Assembly: GCA_947494325.1 (NCBI GenBank)
Contig: CANLUS010000004.1
Span: 287,321-351,320, forward strand
Direction of reading: 5' to 3'
Origin: an uncultured Flavobacteriaceae bacterium
GTDB taxonomy: Bacteria; Bacteroidota; Bacteroidia; Flavobacteriales; Flavobacteriaceae
Length of the DNA: 64,000 nt
Under the pieces are notes generated by a model. The model was not told the origin of the DNA. It was given only the letters and a program-made list of their open reading frames with translations, and ran no database searches. Shown here piece after piece: positions 24,234 to 32,994 of this stretch. The number at the start of each line of letters is the position of its first letter. Position 1 is the first letter of the stretch. A program made the translations under genes and the position numbers.

Positions 24234-26159
24234 ATGAAAAGAATTCTTTGTTTCTTATTAACTTTCTTGTTTGTCAATGCAGCGTTGCTTGCTCAAAACA
24301 AAAACCAAACGTTCGATCAAAGGATAGATAGTATTTTAGAAATAAGACCGGAAACTTACAAGGAAATAAATGATATCATTCGATATTACAAGCGAGATAC
24401 TACAAAACTAAAATATATTATAGAAAAGTTTGACGCGGCCGATTATCTGGTAGGAAAAACATATACCTTAAACATTCTTGGGATACGATATCGAAATTAT
24501 TCAAATTATAATAAAGCTATAAAAATCCATCAAGAAGCTCTAGCGGTTGCCGAAAAAGCTGAAAGTATCGAATTTCGAGTTTTTAGCCTCAATATGTTAG
24601 GTGTTGATTATAGAAAAATGGAGGCCAATAGAACGGCCCTAGATTATAATCAAGAAGCCCTCGCGCTAGCCGAAACTGTCGAAAATCCTGGTCTAGGTTT
24701 GCGCAGAAGTATTTCCGTTTCACATAATAGTATGGGTAATATATACATCTTACTCAAGCAATATGAATTGGGAATTGAACAATTAAAAATGTCCCAAGAA
24801 ATTGAAAGAAGTATCAATAATACCCTGGGCTTGGCAATTAACAATCAAAATATAGGGTACGCAAAAGAAGCTATGGGCAATCTTAATGAAGCCTTAAAAC
24901 ATTTTGAGGAATCTTTAGAGATCAATGTAAAAATGAACAATCGTCTTGGAGAGATTATTTGTAACAGCAGTATTGCCCGTATTTATATTAAACAAGGAAA
25001 ACCAAATGAGGCACTCAAATTAATAGATGAAAACTTACCTAAAGCTATAGAACTCAATAATAGAGATTACCTTTCATCAGAATATATTTATCTGGGGTGG
25101 GCACAAACCCTTATAGGCAAATACGCTTCGGCCGAAAAGAATTTGCAAAAAGGATTAACAATGGCCAAAGAATACAATTTACCCTCTACCATTGTTGAAG
25201 CTTACACCCATTTATCTGAATTAGCAGAAGCAAAAAAGGATTATAAAAACAGCTTAGAATATTATAGACTCGCTGACGAAATAGATAAAGAGATTTCTAG
25301 CGATCGCACGACACAATATGTCAATGATCTAATTATAAAATATGACAGCGAGAAAAAGAACAATCAAATTGAAGTGCTCGCAAAGCAAAATGAAATTGCC
25401 AAACTTAACTTTTCTAAAAATCGTAATATTTGGCTCGTTGCTTTGATAACCGTTAGCTTGTTAGGTTTGGTGTTTTACTTTATCTACCGTCAACGTTATT
25501 TAAAAAATGAAAAACGCATTTTGACTTTAGAACAAGACTTGTTGCGTATTCAAATGAATCCCCACTTTATTTTTAATGCACTAAATTCTATTAAACTTTA
25601 TATTATTAATAACGAGCAAAAAAATGCCGTTCATTACTTAAACAAGTTTTCCAAACTGATCCGAAAAATACTGGATGCATCTGGCGTAAAAGAAATAAGT
25701 TTGGCTGAAGAACTCGAAACCATGGATCTCTACATGAGTATAGAAAATATTCGATTTTCGAATGAAATTACCCATGAAACCATAGTGGACCCTTCCATCA
25801 ATTTAGACACTATTAAAGTACCTCCTTTGGTGCTACAACCCTTTTTAGAAAACTCAATCTGGCATGGTTTATCTTCGAAAAAAGGATCGAAAAAAATTCT
25901 TATTTCTGTACAGCAATCGAACAAAGATTTTATTGAAATAAGTATTGAAGATAACGGAATTGGCCGTACTGAATCGGCAAAAATAAAAGCCGATAAAGTG
26001 ATTCATAGAAAATCTATCGGTATCCATCTCACCAAAGAGAGATTGACCAATTTTGTCAAAAACTTTCAACATTCATTTTCACTTACATATGATGATTTAA
26101 AAGATAGTGAGAATAAGGCTTCTGGAACCAAACTAACGTTGCAGATACCATTGTATTAA
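24234..26159 (+). CDS. LytS-type sensor histidine kinase with TPR sensor domain
   Basis: Signal peptide MKRILCFLLTFLFVNAALLA, then an extracytoplasmic array of about six tetratricopeptide repeats (~80-370), for example 'ALDYNQEALALAE' and 'ALKHFEESLEINVKMNNRLGEI'. One transmembrane helix lies at ~400-418 ('WLVALITVSLLGLVFYFIY'), followed by a short coiled linker. The His_kinase domain of LytS type has the phospho-accepting His in 'QMNPHFIFNALNSIKLYI' and an HATPase with 'PPLVLQPFLENSIWHG' and 'IEDNGIG'. It phosphorylates the regulator encoded 9 nt upstream. The TPR sensor resembles that of the hybrid protein at 17847-20675, and both probably sense through protein contacts. Confidence 0.94.
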   Translation: MKRILCFLLTFLFVNAALLAQNKNQTFDQRIDSILEIRPETYKEINDIIRYYKRDTTKLKYIIEKFDAADYLVGKTYTLNILGIRYRNYSNYNKAIKIHQEALAVAEKAESIEFRVFSLNMLGVDYRKMEANRTALDYNQEALALAETVENPGLGLRRSISVSHNSMGNIYILLKQYELGIEQLKMSQEIERSINNTLGLAINNQNIGYAKEAMGNLNEALKHFEESLEINVKMNNRLGEIICNSSIARIYIKQGKPNEALKLIDENLPKAIELNNRDYLSSEYIYLGWAQTLIGKYASAEKNLQKGLTMAKEYNLPSTIVEAYTHLSELAEAKKDYKNSLEYYRLADEIDKEISSDRTTQYVNDLIIKYDSEKKNNQIEVLAKQNEIAKLNFSKNRNIWLVALITVSLLGLVFYFIYRQRYLKNEKRILTLEQDLLRIQMNPHFIFNALNSIKLYIINNEQKNAVHYLNKFSKLIRKILDASGVKEISLAEELETMDLYMSIENIRFSNEITHETIVDPSINLDTIKVPPLVLQPFLENSIWHGLSSKKGSKKILISVQQSNKDFIEISIEDNGIGRTESAKIKADKVIHRKSIGIHLTKERLTNFVKNFQHSFSLTYDDLKDSENKASGTKLTLQIPLY

Positions 26160-26161
26160 CC

Positions 26162-26395
26162 TTAGGCACTTCTTTTACCATTTCTCACTAGAAAATTTAA
26201 AATGTCCATATTTAATTTAGATACTTTACGAACGCCTTTCATCACTCTTTTTTTATAGTAAAATATGATTAGTAGTACTTCGATGGCTATTAAGCTTAGT
26301 AGATCAAGATCTTTTATTAACTTACTGATTATTTCGGCAAATAAAGCCAAGGTATTAATGAGTAATAATAGCATTAAAATGATAGAAGCTTTCAT
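26162..26395 (-). CDS. Small membrane protein of unknown function, 77 aa
   Basis: A short frame, convergent with the kinase gene (2 nt between stops). It encodes two hydrophobic helices (~5-24 and ~32-47, 'LLSLIAIEVLLIIFYY') followed by a basic tail ('KKRVMKGVRKVSKLN...RNGKRSA'), the topology of a small integral membrane protein with its tail in the cytoplasm. I know no family. Hydrophobic codon content and a proper ATG support it, but it could be spurious. Confidence 0.45.
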   Translation of the reverse strand: MKASIILMLLLLINTLALFAEIISKLIKDLDLLSLIAIEVLLIIFYYKKRVMKGVRKVSKLNMDILNFLVRNGKRSA

Positions 26396-26492
26396 AACTT
26401 TTTTTTGTAAAAGTACTCAAAGTTCAAACTGTTGTCAATAAGGAAAATTCCTGTTTTTGATAGTGTTTTTCCTACTTAGATATAGGGTTTAT

Positions 26493-27095
26493 CTAAAAAT
26501 CAAAGTGTAATTGTTCAGGTAAGAGTCGAAACGATTTCCTATGAAAATCTGAGATTCCATATTTTCGTATTGCTTCTCGATGTTCTTTAGTAGGATAGCC
26601 TTTGTTTTTCTTCCAATTATAATGGATATGATCGGCATGAATTTCTTCCATATATAAATCGCGATACGTTTTTGCTAAAATTGATGCAGCGGCAATACTG
26701 AGATACTTACTATCGCCTTTGACTATAGTTTGGTGTGGAATTTTTTTAAAAGGTTTAAATCTATTACCATCTACAATTATAAATTCCGGTATTACCGTTA
26801 ACTTATCAATAGATTTATGCATGGCTAAAATCGATGCATTTAAAATATTTATTGTATCTATTTCATGCTGCCAAACAAATTCTACTGCATAACTAACAGC
26901 ATGTTCCTCAATAAAGGGTTTCAATTCAAATCGTTTCTTTTCACTAAGTTGCTTCGAATCGTTTAAAAAAGGATGTTGAAAATCTTTAGGTAAAATAACT
27001 GCAGCTGCAACAACCGGTCCTGCCAAACAGCCTCTACCAGCCTCGTCTGTGCCGGCTTCTAATGCGAATCCTGAAAAATTACTATCTAACATCAT
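26493..27095 (-). CDS. rnhB: Ribonuclease HII
   Basis: It cleaves RNA in RNA-DNA hybrids and removes misincorporated ribonucleotides from DNA in the cytoplasm. The 200-residue length is typical. The N-terminal active-site motif '[22 protein letters not shown]' supplies D17 and E18. The third metal ligand lies in '[13 protein letters not shown]', and the conserved '[21 protein letters not shown]' block and a C-terminal '[17 protein letters not shown]' follow. Two in-frame ATGs (27095, 27092) are equivalent. It diverges from the porin gene at 27195, and their promoters must overlap in ~100 bp. Confidence 0.97.
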   Translation of the reverse strand: MMLDSNFSGFALEAGTDEAGRGCLAGPVVAAAVILPKDFQHPFLNDSKQLSEKKRFELKPFIEEHAVSYAVEFVWQHEIDTINILNASILAMHKSIDKLTVIPEFIIVDGNRFKPFKKIPHQTIVKGDSKYLSIAAASILAKTYRDLYMEEIHADHIHYNWKKNKGYPTKEHREAIRKYGISDFHRKSFRLLPEQLHFDF

Positions 27096-27142
27096 GCGGT
27101 AAGTCCAAATGTACTTTAAATGTTAAAATACTTATCAAAATT

Positions 27143-27177
27143 TTGGCAAAAATTATTCAACAAATATTTTACCTTTG
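27143..27177 (+). promoter_or_regulatory. Promoter of the putative porin gene
   Basis: TTG at 27143-27145 and TACCTTTG at 27170-27177, 24 bp apart, fit the flavobacterial -33/-7 pattern with slightly long spacing. Transcription would start near 27184, which rules out the upstream ATG at 27120 and supports the ATG at 27195. Confidence 0.6.
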
Positions 27178-27194
27178 CCATCAATCGATTTTCT

Positions 27195-29177
27195 ATGCAA
27201 AAAAGGCTTTTTCTTTTTATCTTTTTTTCACTGTTTCTTATTGTGGGATATGCCCAGGATATCCCTTCTAAAGATAATCAAGATCGTGTTCAAGATCCTT
27301 TTAATAGAAGTGAAAAAGATTCATCGCGTTTTGGAAAAGAGAAGTACATTGCTTTAAGTGGAAAAACGGTATATACTGATTATAAAATAATTTCTCATAA
27401 AAATGACACCACGTACATAGATACAACACTGTCTATGCGTAAAAACTTTAAGTTTAACTTCATTCGTAAAGATGATTTTGAATTACTGCCTTTTCATAAT
27501 CAAGGACAAACATTTAATAATTTAGGATATGCTTTTAATGAAGCATCTCTTTATCCTTCGCTAGGTGCCCGGGCCATGCATTTTAATTTTTACGATGTCT
27601 CGGATGTTTATTACTACCATGTACCAACACCAACTACCGAACTAGCCTATCGATCAGGATTAGAGCAGGGTCAATTTTTAGATGCGCTATTCACATTTAA
27701 TACCTCCAAACGATTTAACGGAGCTATTGCCTATAAAGGCTTGCGATCTTTAGGAAAGTACCGAACTGCGTTGAGTAGTCACGGTAATATGAGAATCTCA
27801 TTTAATTACAGAACCAGTGCCGATAGCTACAATCTTCGTGGACATATTGTTGCACAAGATCTGGCGAATGATGAAAACGGTGGACTCACACCAGGCTCCA
27901 TAATTTCTTTTGAATCTAATGATCCAAATTTTACAGATAGAGCCCGTTTGGAAACGAACTTTAACGATGCCAAGAGTTTATTAAGAGGCAATCGTTACTA
28001 CTTAGAGCATGATTATAAATTATGGCAACAGAAAGACACTTTAGATAGAACCATTGGATATCTAAAAATTGGTAATAAAATTAATTACGAGCGCAAACAT
28101 TATGGCTATACCCAGGAAAGTACCAATGCCCTTTTTGGTGAGTCGTTTAATACCACTATTAGTGATAATGTTGATCACTTCACACTCAACGCTCAAGCCT
28201 ATGTAGCCTTGAAATCAGCGCTTGTTTTGGGTGAAGTAAAATTTAAAACAGATTATTATGATCATTCTTATGGCTATAATAGCGTCAAAACAATTGGAGG
28301 CTTATTCATTCCTCAGAGTTTGAAGGAGAATAGTATAGCCGTAGGTGGTGAATGGAAAACGAAACTTAAAAAATTTAATATTGATGCCGATGCATCTACA
28401 ATTGTCGCGGGTGATCTTACCGGTAACTATATCAAGGCCTCAGCAAGTTTTAAACAAGATAGTTTATTTACTTTCAAAGGAACTTTCTTAACGAATACGA
28501 AATCTCCAAATCTAAATTTTAGATTAAATCAAAGTAATTATATAGCCTATAACTGGTTTGAAAATTTAGAAAATGAAAGTACACGTAGCCTTGTATTTGA
28601 TTTAACATCCAGCAAATTATTAAATGCTCATGTACAAATTACCCAAATTGATAACTACACGTACTTTAGTGATACCATTACAGCAGTAGGTCAGCCGAAA
28701 CCACTTCAGGCTCCTATTACTATTAACTACTTAAAAGCCAAAGTTTCTAAAAATTTCAAACTAGGTAAATTTGGTTTTGATAATTCAGTGATGTATCAAC
28801 GAGTTGCGCAAGGTGAGTCATTTTTACGAGTCCCTGAACTAGTTACGAGAAACTCTTTCTATTTTGCTGATAACTTATTTAAGGGTGATCCTCTTTACTT
28901 AGAAGCCGGTGTGACATTGAAATATTTTACGAAATATTATGCGAATAGTTACAATCCTGTGCTCTCAGAATTTCATCTACAAAACGAACAAGAAATTGGG
29001 GGATATCCAGTACTAGATTTTTTCATCAACGCACAAATTCAACGTACTAGATTGTATTTTAAATTTGAGCATTTTAATTCTGGTTTCGGAGATACAAGTG
29101 ACTTTTATTCGGCACCAAATCATCCATATCGAGATTTTGCATTCCGATTCGGCGTGGTATGGAATTTCTTTATTTAA
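27195..29177 (+). CDS. Putative outer-membrane porin (PF14121-like), 660 aa
   Basis: The open frame extends back to an ATG at 27120, but the ATG at 27195 starts a signal peptide (MQKRLFLFIFFSLFLIVGYA, then QDIPS) and lies 17 bp after a promoter box, so it is preferred. The mature protein has an N-terminal soluble part (~20-110) and then alternating amphipathic strands rich in Tyr, Phe and Asn, ending in a terminal aromatic 'FRFGVVWNFFI', the usual end of a beta-barrel. It matches the Bacteroidetes 'putative porin' family in order and length ('HNQGQTFNNLGYAFNEASLYPSLGARAMHF', 'GAIAYKGLRSLGKYRTALSSHGN'). The substrate is unknown. It converges with nhaC (overlap of a few bases). Confidence 0.87.
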   Translation: MQKRLFLFIFFSLFLIVGYAQDIPSKDNQDRVQDPFNRSEKDSSRFGKEKYIALSGKTVYTDYKIISHKNDTTYIDTTLSMRKNFKFNFIRKDDFELLPFHNQGQTFNNLGYAFNEASLYPSLGARAMHFNFYDVSDVYYYHVPTPTTELAYRSGLEQGQFLDALFTFNTSKRFNGAIAYKGLRSLGKYRTALSSHGNMRISFNYRTSADSYNLRGHIVAQDLANDENGGLTPGSIISFESNDPNFTDRARLETNFNDAKSLLRGNRYYLEHDYKLWQQKDTLDRTIGYLKIGNKINYERKHYGYTQESTNALFGESFNTTISDNVDHFTLNAQAYVALKSALVLGEVKFKTDYYDHSYGYNSVKTIGGLFIPQSLKENSIAVGGEWKTKLKKFNIDADASTIVAGDLTGNYIKASASFKQDSLFTFKGTFLTNTKSPNLNFRLNQSNYIAYNWFENLENESTRSLVFDLTSSKLLNAHVQITQIDNYTYFSDTITAVGQPKPLQAPITINYLKAKVSKNFKLGKFGFDNSVMYQRVAQGESFLRVPELVTRNSFYFADNLFKGDPLYLEAGVTLKYFTKYYANSYNPVLSEFHLQNEQEIGGYPVLDFFINAQIQRTRLYFKFEHFNSGFGDTSDFYSAPNHPYRDFAFRFGVVWNFFI

Positions 29178-30673
29178 GCTTTCTCTAAAGTTCCTGTCAA
29201 TTCCTTTATCTTAATGTGAAATCCTGCAAATAATAAGGTCATCATCGGACTCATCCAATTAAAAATGGCATAAAAGGCATAATCTACTACAGGTACACCA
29301 AGAACGCCGCTATGGTAGGCTCCACAGGTATTCCAGGGTATTAACACAGACGTCACGGTTCCTGAATCTTCTAAAGTTCTACTTAAATTCTCGGGTGCCA
29401 ATCCTTTATCTTCATAAGCCTTCTTAAACATTTTTCCAGGTATAACTAACGCTAAGTACTGGTCTGAAGCCGTTGCATTTAAGGCTAAACAACTTGCCAC
29501 GGTACTCGCAAATAATCCGAAAGTAGATGTTGCCATTTTTAGCAAGGCCTTCGTAATTCTAGACAACGCTCCAATCGCATCCATCACACCTCCAAAAACC
29601 ATGGCACAAATAATGAGCCATATAGTACCTAACATTCCTTTCATTCCGCCTGACGAGAATAAATCATTCAACTCGGCACTTGTTGTTGATACCGAGGTGT
29701 CGACTGTCATGGCATTCATAACGCCTTTATATGCTGAATTGAAATTTAACGATTCAGCTCCAGCTATTTTAGTAACAATATCTGGCTGCGCTATTATTGC
29801 AGCTACAGCACCCAATAACGTTCCAATTAACAAAGCGATTAAAGGCGGCGTCTTTTTTACGATCATTGCAATCACAATAACCGGAACGATGAACAACCAA
29901 GGATTGATATTAAAAGCAGCATCTATAGCTATTAATTTATCTGAAATATCAGGGCTACCGGTAGTTTCAATGTTTAATCCTATAATGATGAATATTATTA
30001 AAGTAATCGTTATTGTTGGCACTGTGGTGTACGTCATATATTTAATATGGTCAAAGAGTTCTCCTCCGGCCATTGCAGGTGCCAAGTTTGTCGTATCACT
30101 TAAAGGTGACATCTTATCGCCAAAATAAGCTCCAGATAATACAGCTCCAGCCGTCATACCTAATGATATTCCTAGTGTTTCACCAATACCAATTAAAGCA
30201 ATACCTACTGTGGCTGCTGTCGTCCAAGAACTCCCTGTGGCTATCGAAATAATTGCACAAATAACAACACAGGCGGCTAAAAATATAGTCGGATTCAAAA
30301 TCTGGAGTCCATAATAGATCATGGAGGGTATAATGCCACTGATTAACCAAGTACCGGCCAGAGATCCTACCATCAACAAAATCAAGAGAGCGCCAGCCGT
30401 TGATTTTACATTTTCTGCTACTTCTTCAATCATTCGTTTGTAGGTAACTTTATTTCTAAAACCTACAATAGCAGCAACTGCAGCACCCAATAAGAGAATA
30501 AACTGATTACTTCCACTTAACGCATCATCCCCAAAAGCAATAAACACATTATAAAAGAGCATAACGATAAGTGCAAAAACAGGAATCAACGCCTCCCATA
30601 TATTCAATTCGTTATTATCAATAATTTTTTGATCTTCGATATTAATTTCAGAAATATTATCTTTTTTGGACAT
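29174..30673 (-). CDS. nhaC: Na+/H+ antiporter NhaC
   Basis: An inner-membrane antiporter of the NhaC family, 499 aa with about 12 hydrophobic helices. Recognisable are 'ATGSSWTTAATVGIALIGIGETLGI', the family signature 'SGAYFGDKMSPLSDTTNLAPAMAGGELFDHIKYM' and 'ALNATASDQYLALVIPGKMF'. It exports Na+ using the proton gradient, which fits a marine or salt-adapted cell together with nhaD at 55852-57246. The N-terminal ~30 residues are polar and acidic. Its stop overlaps that of the convergent porin gene by 4 nt. It has no clear promoter box. Confidence 0.93.
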   Translation of the reverse strand: MSKKDNISEINIEDQKIIDNNELNIWEALIPVFALIVMLFYNVFIAFGDDALSGSNQFILLLGAAVAAIVGFRNKVTYKRMIEEVAENVKSTAGALLILLMVGSLAGTWLISGIIPSMIYYGLQILNPTIFLAACVVICAIISIATGSSWTTAATVGIALIGIGETLGISLGMTAGAVLSGAYFGDKMSPLSDTTNLAPAMAGGELFDHIKYMTYTTVPTITITLIIFIIIGLNIETTGSPDISDKLIAIDAAFNINPWLFIVPVIVIAMIVKKTPPLIALLIGTLLGAVAAIIAQPDIVTKIAGAESLNFNSAYKGVMNAMTVDTSVSTTSAELNDLFSSGGMKGMLGTIWLIICAMVFGGVMDAIGALSRITKALLKMATSTFGLFASTVASCLALNATASDQYLALVIPGKMFKKAYEDKGLAPENLSRTLEDSGTVTSVLIPWNTCGAYHSGVLGVPVVDYAFYAIFNWMSPMMTLLFAGFHIKIKELTGTLEKA

Positions 30674-30811
30674 AGGGTACTATTTAATGCTTGTAATGAT
30701 ACAAAGAAATATAAAACTATGCAACGAACGCGATCACGCTTTTCGTCAATTGACATCCTCTATTTTAAAATATAATCCTTAATTTTACTTTATAACTTAA
30801 ACTATCTTATC

Positions 30812-31381
30812 ATGAAAAAATCATTTTTTTATTTTATACTTGGAGCCTTTGTTGTGAGTACCATAGCCTTCATTGATGTCAAGAACTCGAATGCTGAAAT
30901 TGAAGCTAATGTTGAGCTTTTAAATGGCACTAAAGATTACACCCTGGAACTTTTAGAGGCGATGCCAGCCGACAAGTATACATTTAGACCACATGATTCC
31001 ATTCGAAGTTTCGGTGAACAAATGGCACATTTAGGTATGTCGACAAAATTTTTAACCAGTATATTTATTAAAAATGGAGCGCTTCCTTCTCAAGAAGATT
31101 TTGCGAAATTTGATGCTATGGAAAAAGAAATGGCAACCTCTAAAGAAGCGGTTACAAAGGCAGTTACTGAAGGCTTAGATGAAATGATTGCTACCTATAA
31201 AAGTATGACAGCACAAACGTTGAAAGAAAAGTTCACGGTTTTCTTCGACCCTAAACAACCTAAATTTGAAAAAGAGAAAGGATTTAAATTCATCAATGAT
31301 CATCTCATTCATCATCGCGGTCAAGCATTAGTAGCGCTCCGTATGCAAGGCATTAAGGCACCCGCCTATAGATTGTACTAA
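30812..31381 (+). CDS. DinB-fold exported protein
   Basis: 189 residues. An N-terminal hydrophobic stretch (MKKSFFYFILGAFVVSTIAF) acts as signal or anchor. The DinB four-helix bundle follows: 'LLNGTKDYTLELLEAMPADKYTFRP...SFGEQMAHLGMSTKFL' (first metal-ligand His in 'QMAHLG') and 'FINDHLIHHRGQALVALRMQGI' with the 'HxxxHRGQ' type metal-binding end. DinB-like proteins bind divalent metal, and many act as thiol-dependent transferases. An exported member is less usual. A strong terminator follows within 10 nt. Confidence 0.85.
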   Translation: MKKSFFYFILGAFVVSTIAFIDVKNSNAEIEANVELLNGTKDYTLELLEAMPADKYTFRPHDSIRSFGEQMAHLGMSTKFLTSIFIKNGALPSQEDFAKFDAMEKEMATSKEAVTKAVTEGLDEMIATYKSMTAQTLKEKFTVFFDPKQPKFEKEKGFKFINDHLIHHRGQALVALRMQGIKAPAYRLY

Positions 31382-31386
31382 AAAGT

Positions 31387-31410
31387 AAAAACTCCTCAGT
31401 TGAGGAGTTT
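31387..31410. terminator. Bidirectional terminator between the DinB and NagX-like genes
   Basis: AAAACTCCTC and its complement form 10-bp arms around a 4-nt loop. Eight T follow on the plus strand and five on the minus strand. It lies between two convergent stops at 31381 and 31414. Confidence 0.9.
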
Positions 31411-31413
31411 TTT

Positions 31414-32505
31414 TTATACTTTGATGAAAAGTTTTTTTCTGTACATTACAAAACCTAGTAAGACATAGAAACTAATAACACAAATTGCATACAACATAGA
31501 TGAAAGTTTTGCATCTAGGAATGGTTGCTCAAATATTGTTGTATATAAAAATGAATGTATTGATTGATCCCCGATTTTAAGTAGTCCCATAGATTTGGCA
31601 ATAAAGCCTGATAAAAAGAAAATGGTAATTGCATTCATCCCAACAAAAATAAATACCTTCCCAAATTTAAGTTGCCTAACATCAGTAAGGTAATATACTA
31701 TTGCGAGTATGATGGCTGCCCAGCCCGCTGTTACCAAAACAAAACTACTACTCCAGATGGCTTTATTTAATGGAAACCAGATACTCCATACATAACCCAC
31801 CAGTAGGAATGCAATTCCAGCCACAACCAACTTTATATCTTTTTTCTTTTGTTTACTCCCTAAAAATTTTCCTGTAAAAATGCCTAACAAACATGTCGCT
31901 ATTACCGGAATTGTACTTAGCAGTCCTTCAGGATCATAATCGGCTTTCCAAGTATGTTTTCCTAAGATTTGCACATCGGTATAATTTGCCCAGTTATTTG
32001 CAGCTCTCTCAAAAGTTGGGAGCATGCCATCGGGTAAGGGAACAAAACCTAAAAACAACCAATATGACACCAATAACAGTGCGGTGATACCAATGAGTTG
32101 TTTCCAGTTAAAGTTTAAAAATAATATAGCAGCTATAAAAAATACTACGCCAATTCGCTGTAATACACCTGGCAATCTAACCGTTTCATATGCTTTAAAA
32201 AAAGGGAAGTATGGTAAAAACCAAGATAAAAACAATCCTAATCCGATAAGTTTTAAACTTCGAATTATTATTTTTCTATATGTAGAGGAACTATTCGTTT
32301 TATTCTTATAAGAATACGAAATTGAAATTCCTACAATAAAAATAAAGAAAGGAAAAATTAAATCTGTTGGTGTTAACCCATGCCATTCTGCATGCAACAG
32401 TGGCGGATAAACAGCAGACCATGTACCGGGATTGTTTACCAAAATCATTGCTATTATGGTAATCCCTCTTAGAATATCAACAGAAATAACTCTTTTAGAA
32501 ACCAT
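31414..32505 (-). CDS. NagX/HGSNAT-like membrane acyltransferase (DUF5009)
   Basis: A polytopic protein of 363 aa with about ten helices. The N-terminus 'KRVISVDILRGITIIAMILVNNPGTWSAVYPPLLHAEWHGLTPTDLIFPFFIFIVGISI' is the family signature of DUF5009 and of the heparan-alpha-glucosaminide N-acetyltransferase group. It includes the histidine in 'LLHAEWHG' that corresponds to the region of the acetyl-accepting His. In bacteria these genes (nagX) sit in GlcNAc or chitin loci. Here it is the last gene of the minus-strand arm of an amino-sugar locus, 1 nt after DUF6526. Proposed role is transport or re-acetylation of glucosamine at the inner membrane. This rests on family and context only. Confidence 0.85.
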   Translation of the reverse strand: MVSKRVISVDILRGITIIAMILVNNPGTWSAVYPPLLHAEWHGLTPTDLIFPFFIFIVGISISYSYKNKTNSSSTYRKIIIRSLKLIGLGLFLSWFLPYFPFFKAYETVRLPGVLQRIGVVFFIAAILFLNFNWKQLIGITALLLVSYWLFLGFVPLPDGMLPTFERAANNWANYTDVQILGKHTWKADYDPEGLLSTIPVIATCLLGIFTGKFLGSKQKKKDIKLVVAGIAFLLVGYVWSIWFPLNKAIWSSSFVLVTAGWAAIILAIVYYLTDVRQLKFGKVFIFVGMNAITIFFLSGFIAKSMGLLKIGDQSIHSFLYTTIFEQPFLDAKLSSMLYAICVISFYVLLGFVMYRKKLFIKV

Positions 32506-32506
32506 C

Positions 32507-32935
32507 CTAAACTCTATAGTTATCGGCCTTCCAATTCTTAATACTTTTCTTTATTTCCTTTTCGGATAAATTTTCAGTCGCGGTTCTTTCAGCCAATTCA
32601 ACAAATTCTTCATCTGAGGCAAATCGTAAGCCTATTATTTGTCTAGGCGTTAACTGATTATTTAGTGTTTTGCCTGTAAGCACATAATGTCTAAATTTTT
32701 CTTCAGCTATAATGGCTCTATCCTGTGCTTTTAAAGCGAATGCCCTTGCGTAAAATGTTGTAAATACAAACAATAATGCCCCAAATACCAATAGCGAAGC
32801 ATCATATAGGTTTTCTTCTGATGTTTTTATTAAATTAACAATGGTTCCTATCAATAATAGTAGTGCTCCTATCGCAGTAAAAAAATGATAAAGCGGCACA
32901 AAACGTGCATGATTAGATAAATTTTGTGACTTCAT
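32507..32935 (-). CDS. DUF6526 membrane protein, 142 aa
   Basis: Two hydrophobic helices ('YHFFTAIGALLLLIGTIVNLI' ~17-37 and 'LLVFGALLFVFTTFYARAFALKAQDRAIIAEE' ~48-70) are followed by a soluble helical part ('LTPRQIIGLRFASDEEFVELAERTATENLSEKEIKKSIKNWKADNYRV'), the pattern of DUF6526 proteins of Bacteroidetes. The function is unknown. Its stop is 1 nt from the NagX-like start, so they are in one transcript. Upstream, 59 bp separate it from the VCBS gene. Confidence 0.85.
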   Translation of the reverse strand: MKSQNLSNHARFVPLYHFFTAIGALLLLIGTIVNLIKTSEENLYDASLLVFGALLFVFTTFYARAFALKAQDRAIIAEEKFRHYVLTGKTLNNQLTPRQIIGLRFASDEEFVELAERTATENLSEKEIKKSIKNWKADNYRV

Positions 32936-32994
32936 AGTTGGGTTTTAAGATAGTTATAAAACGAAGATAAGTTTATTTAATGAAAATCAAGGTG

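Noticed and set aside
27120-27194. Upstream extension of the porin frame to an ATG at 27120
   Set aside because: The TACCTTTG promoter box lies inside it, and the signal peptide begins at 27195.
29601-30128. 175-codon plus-strand frame
   Set aside because: It is antisense to nhaC, whose signature residues are read in the other strand. A shadow frame.
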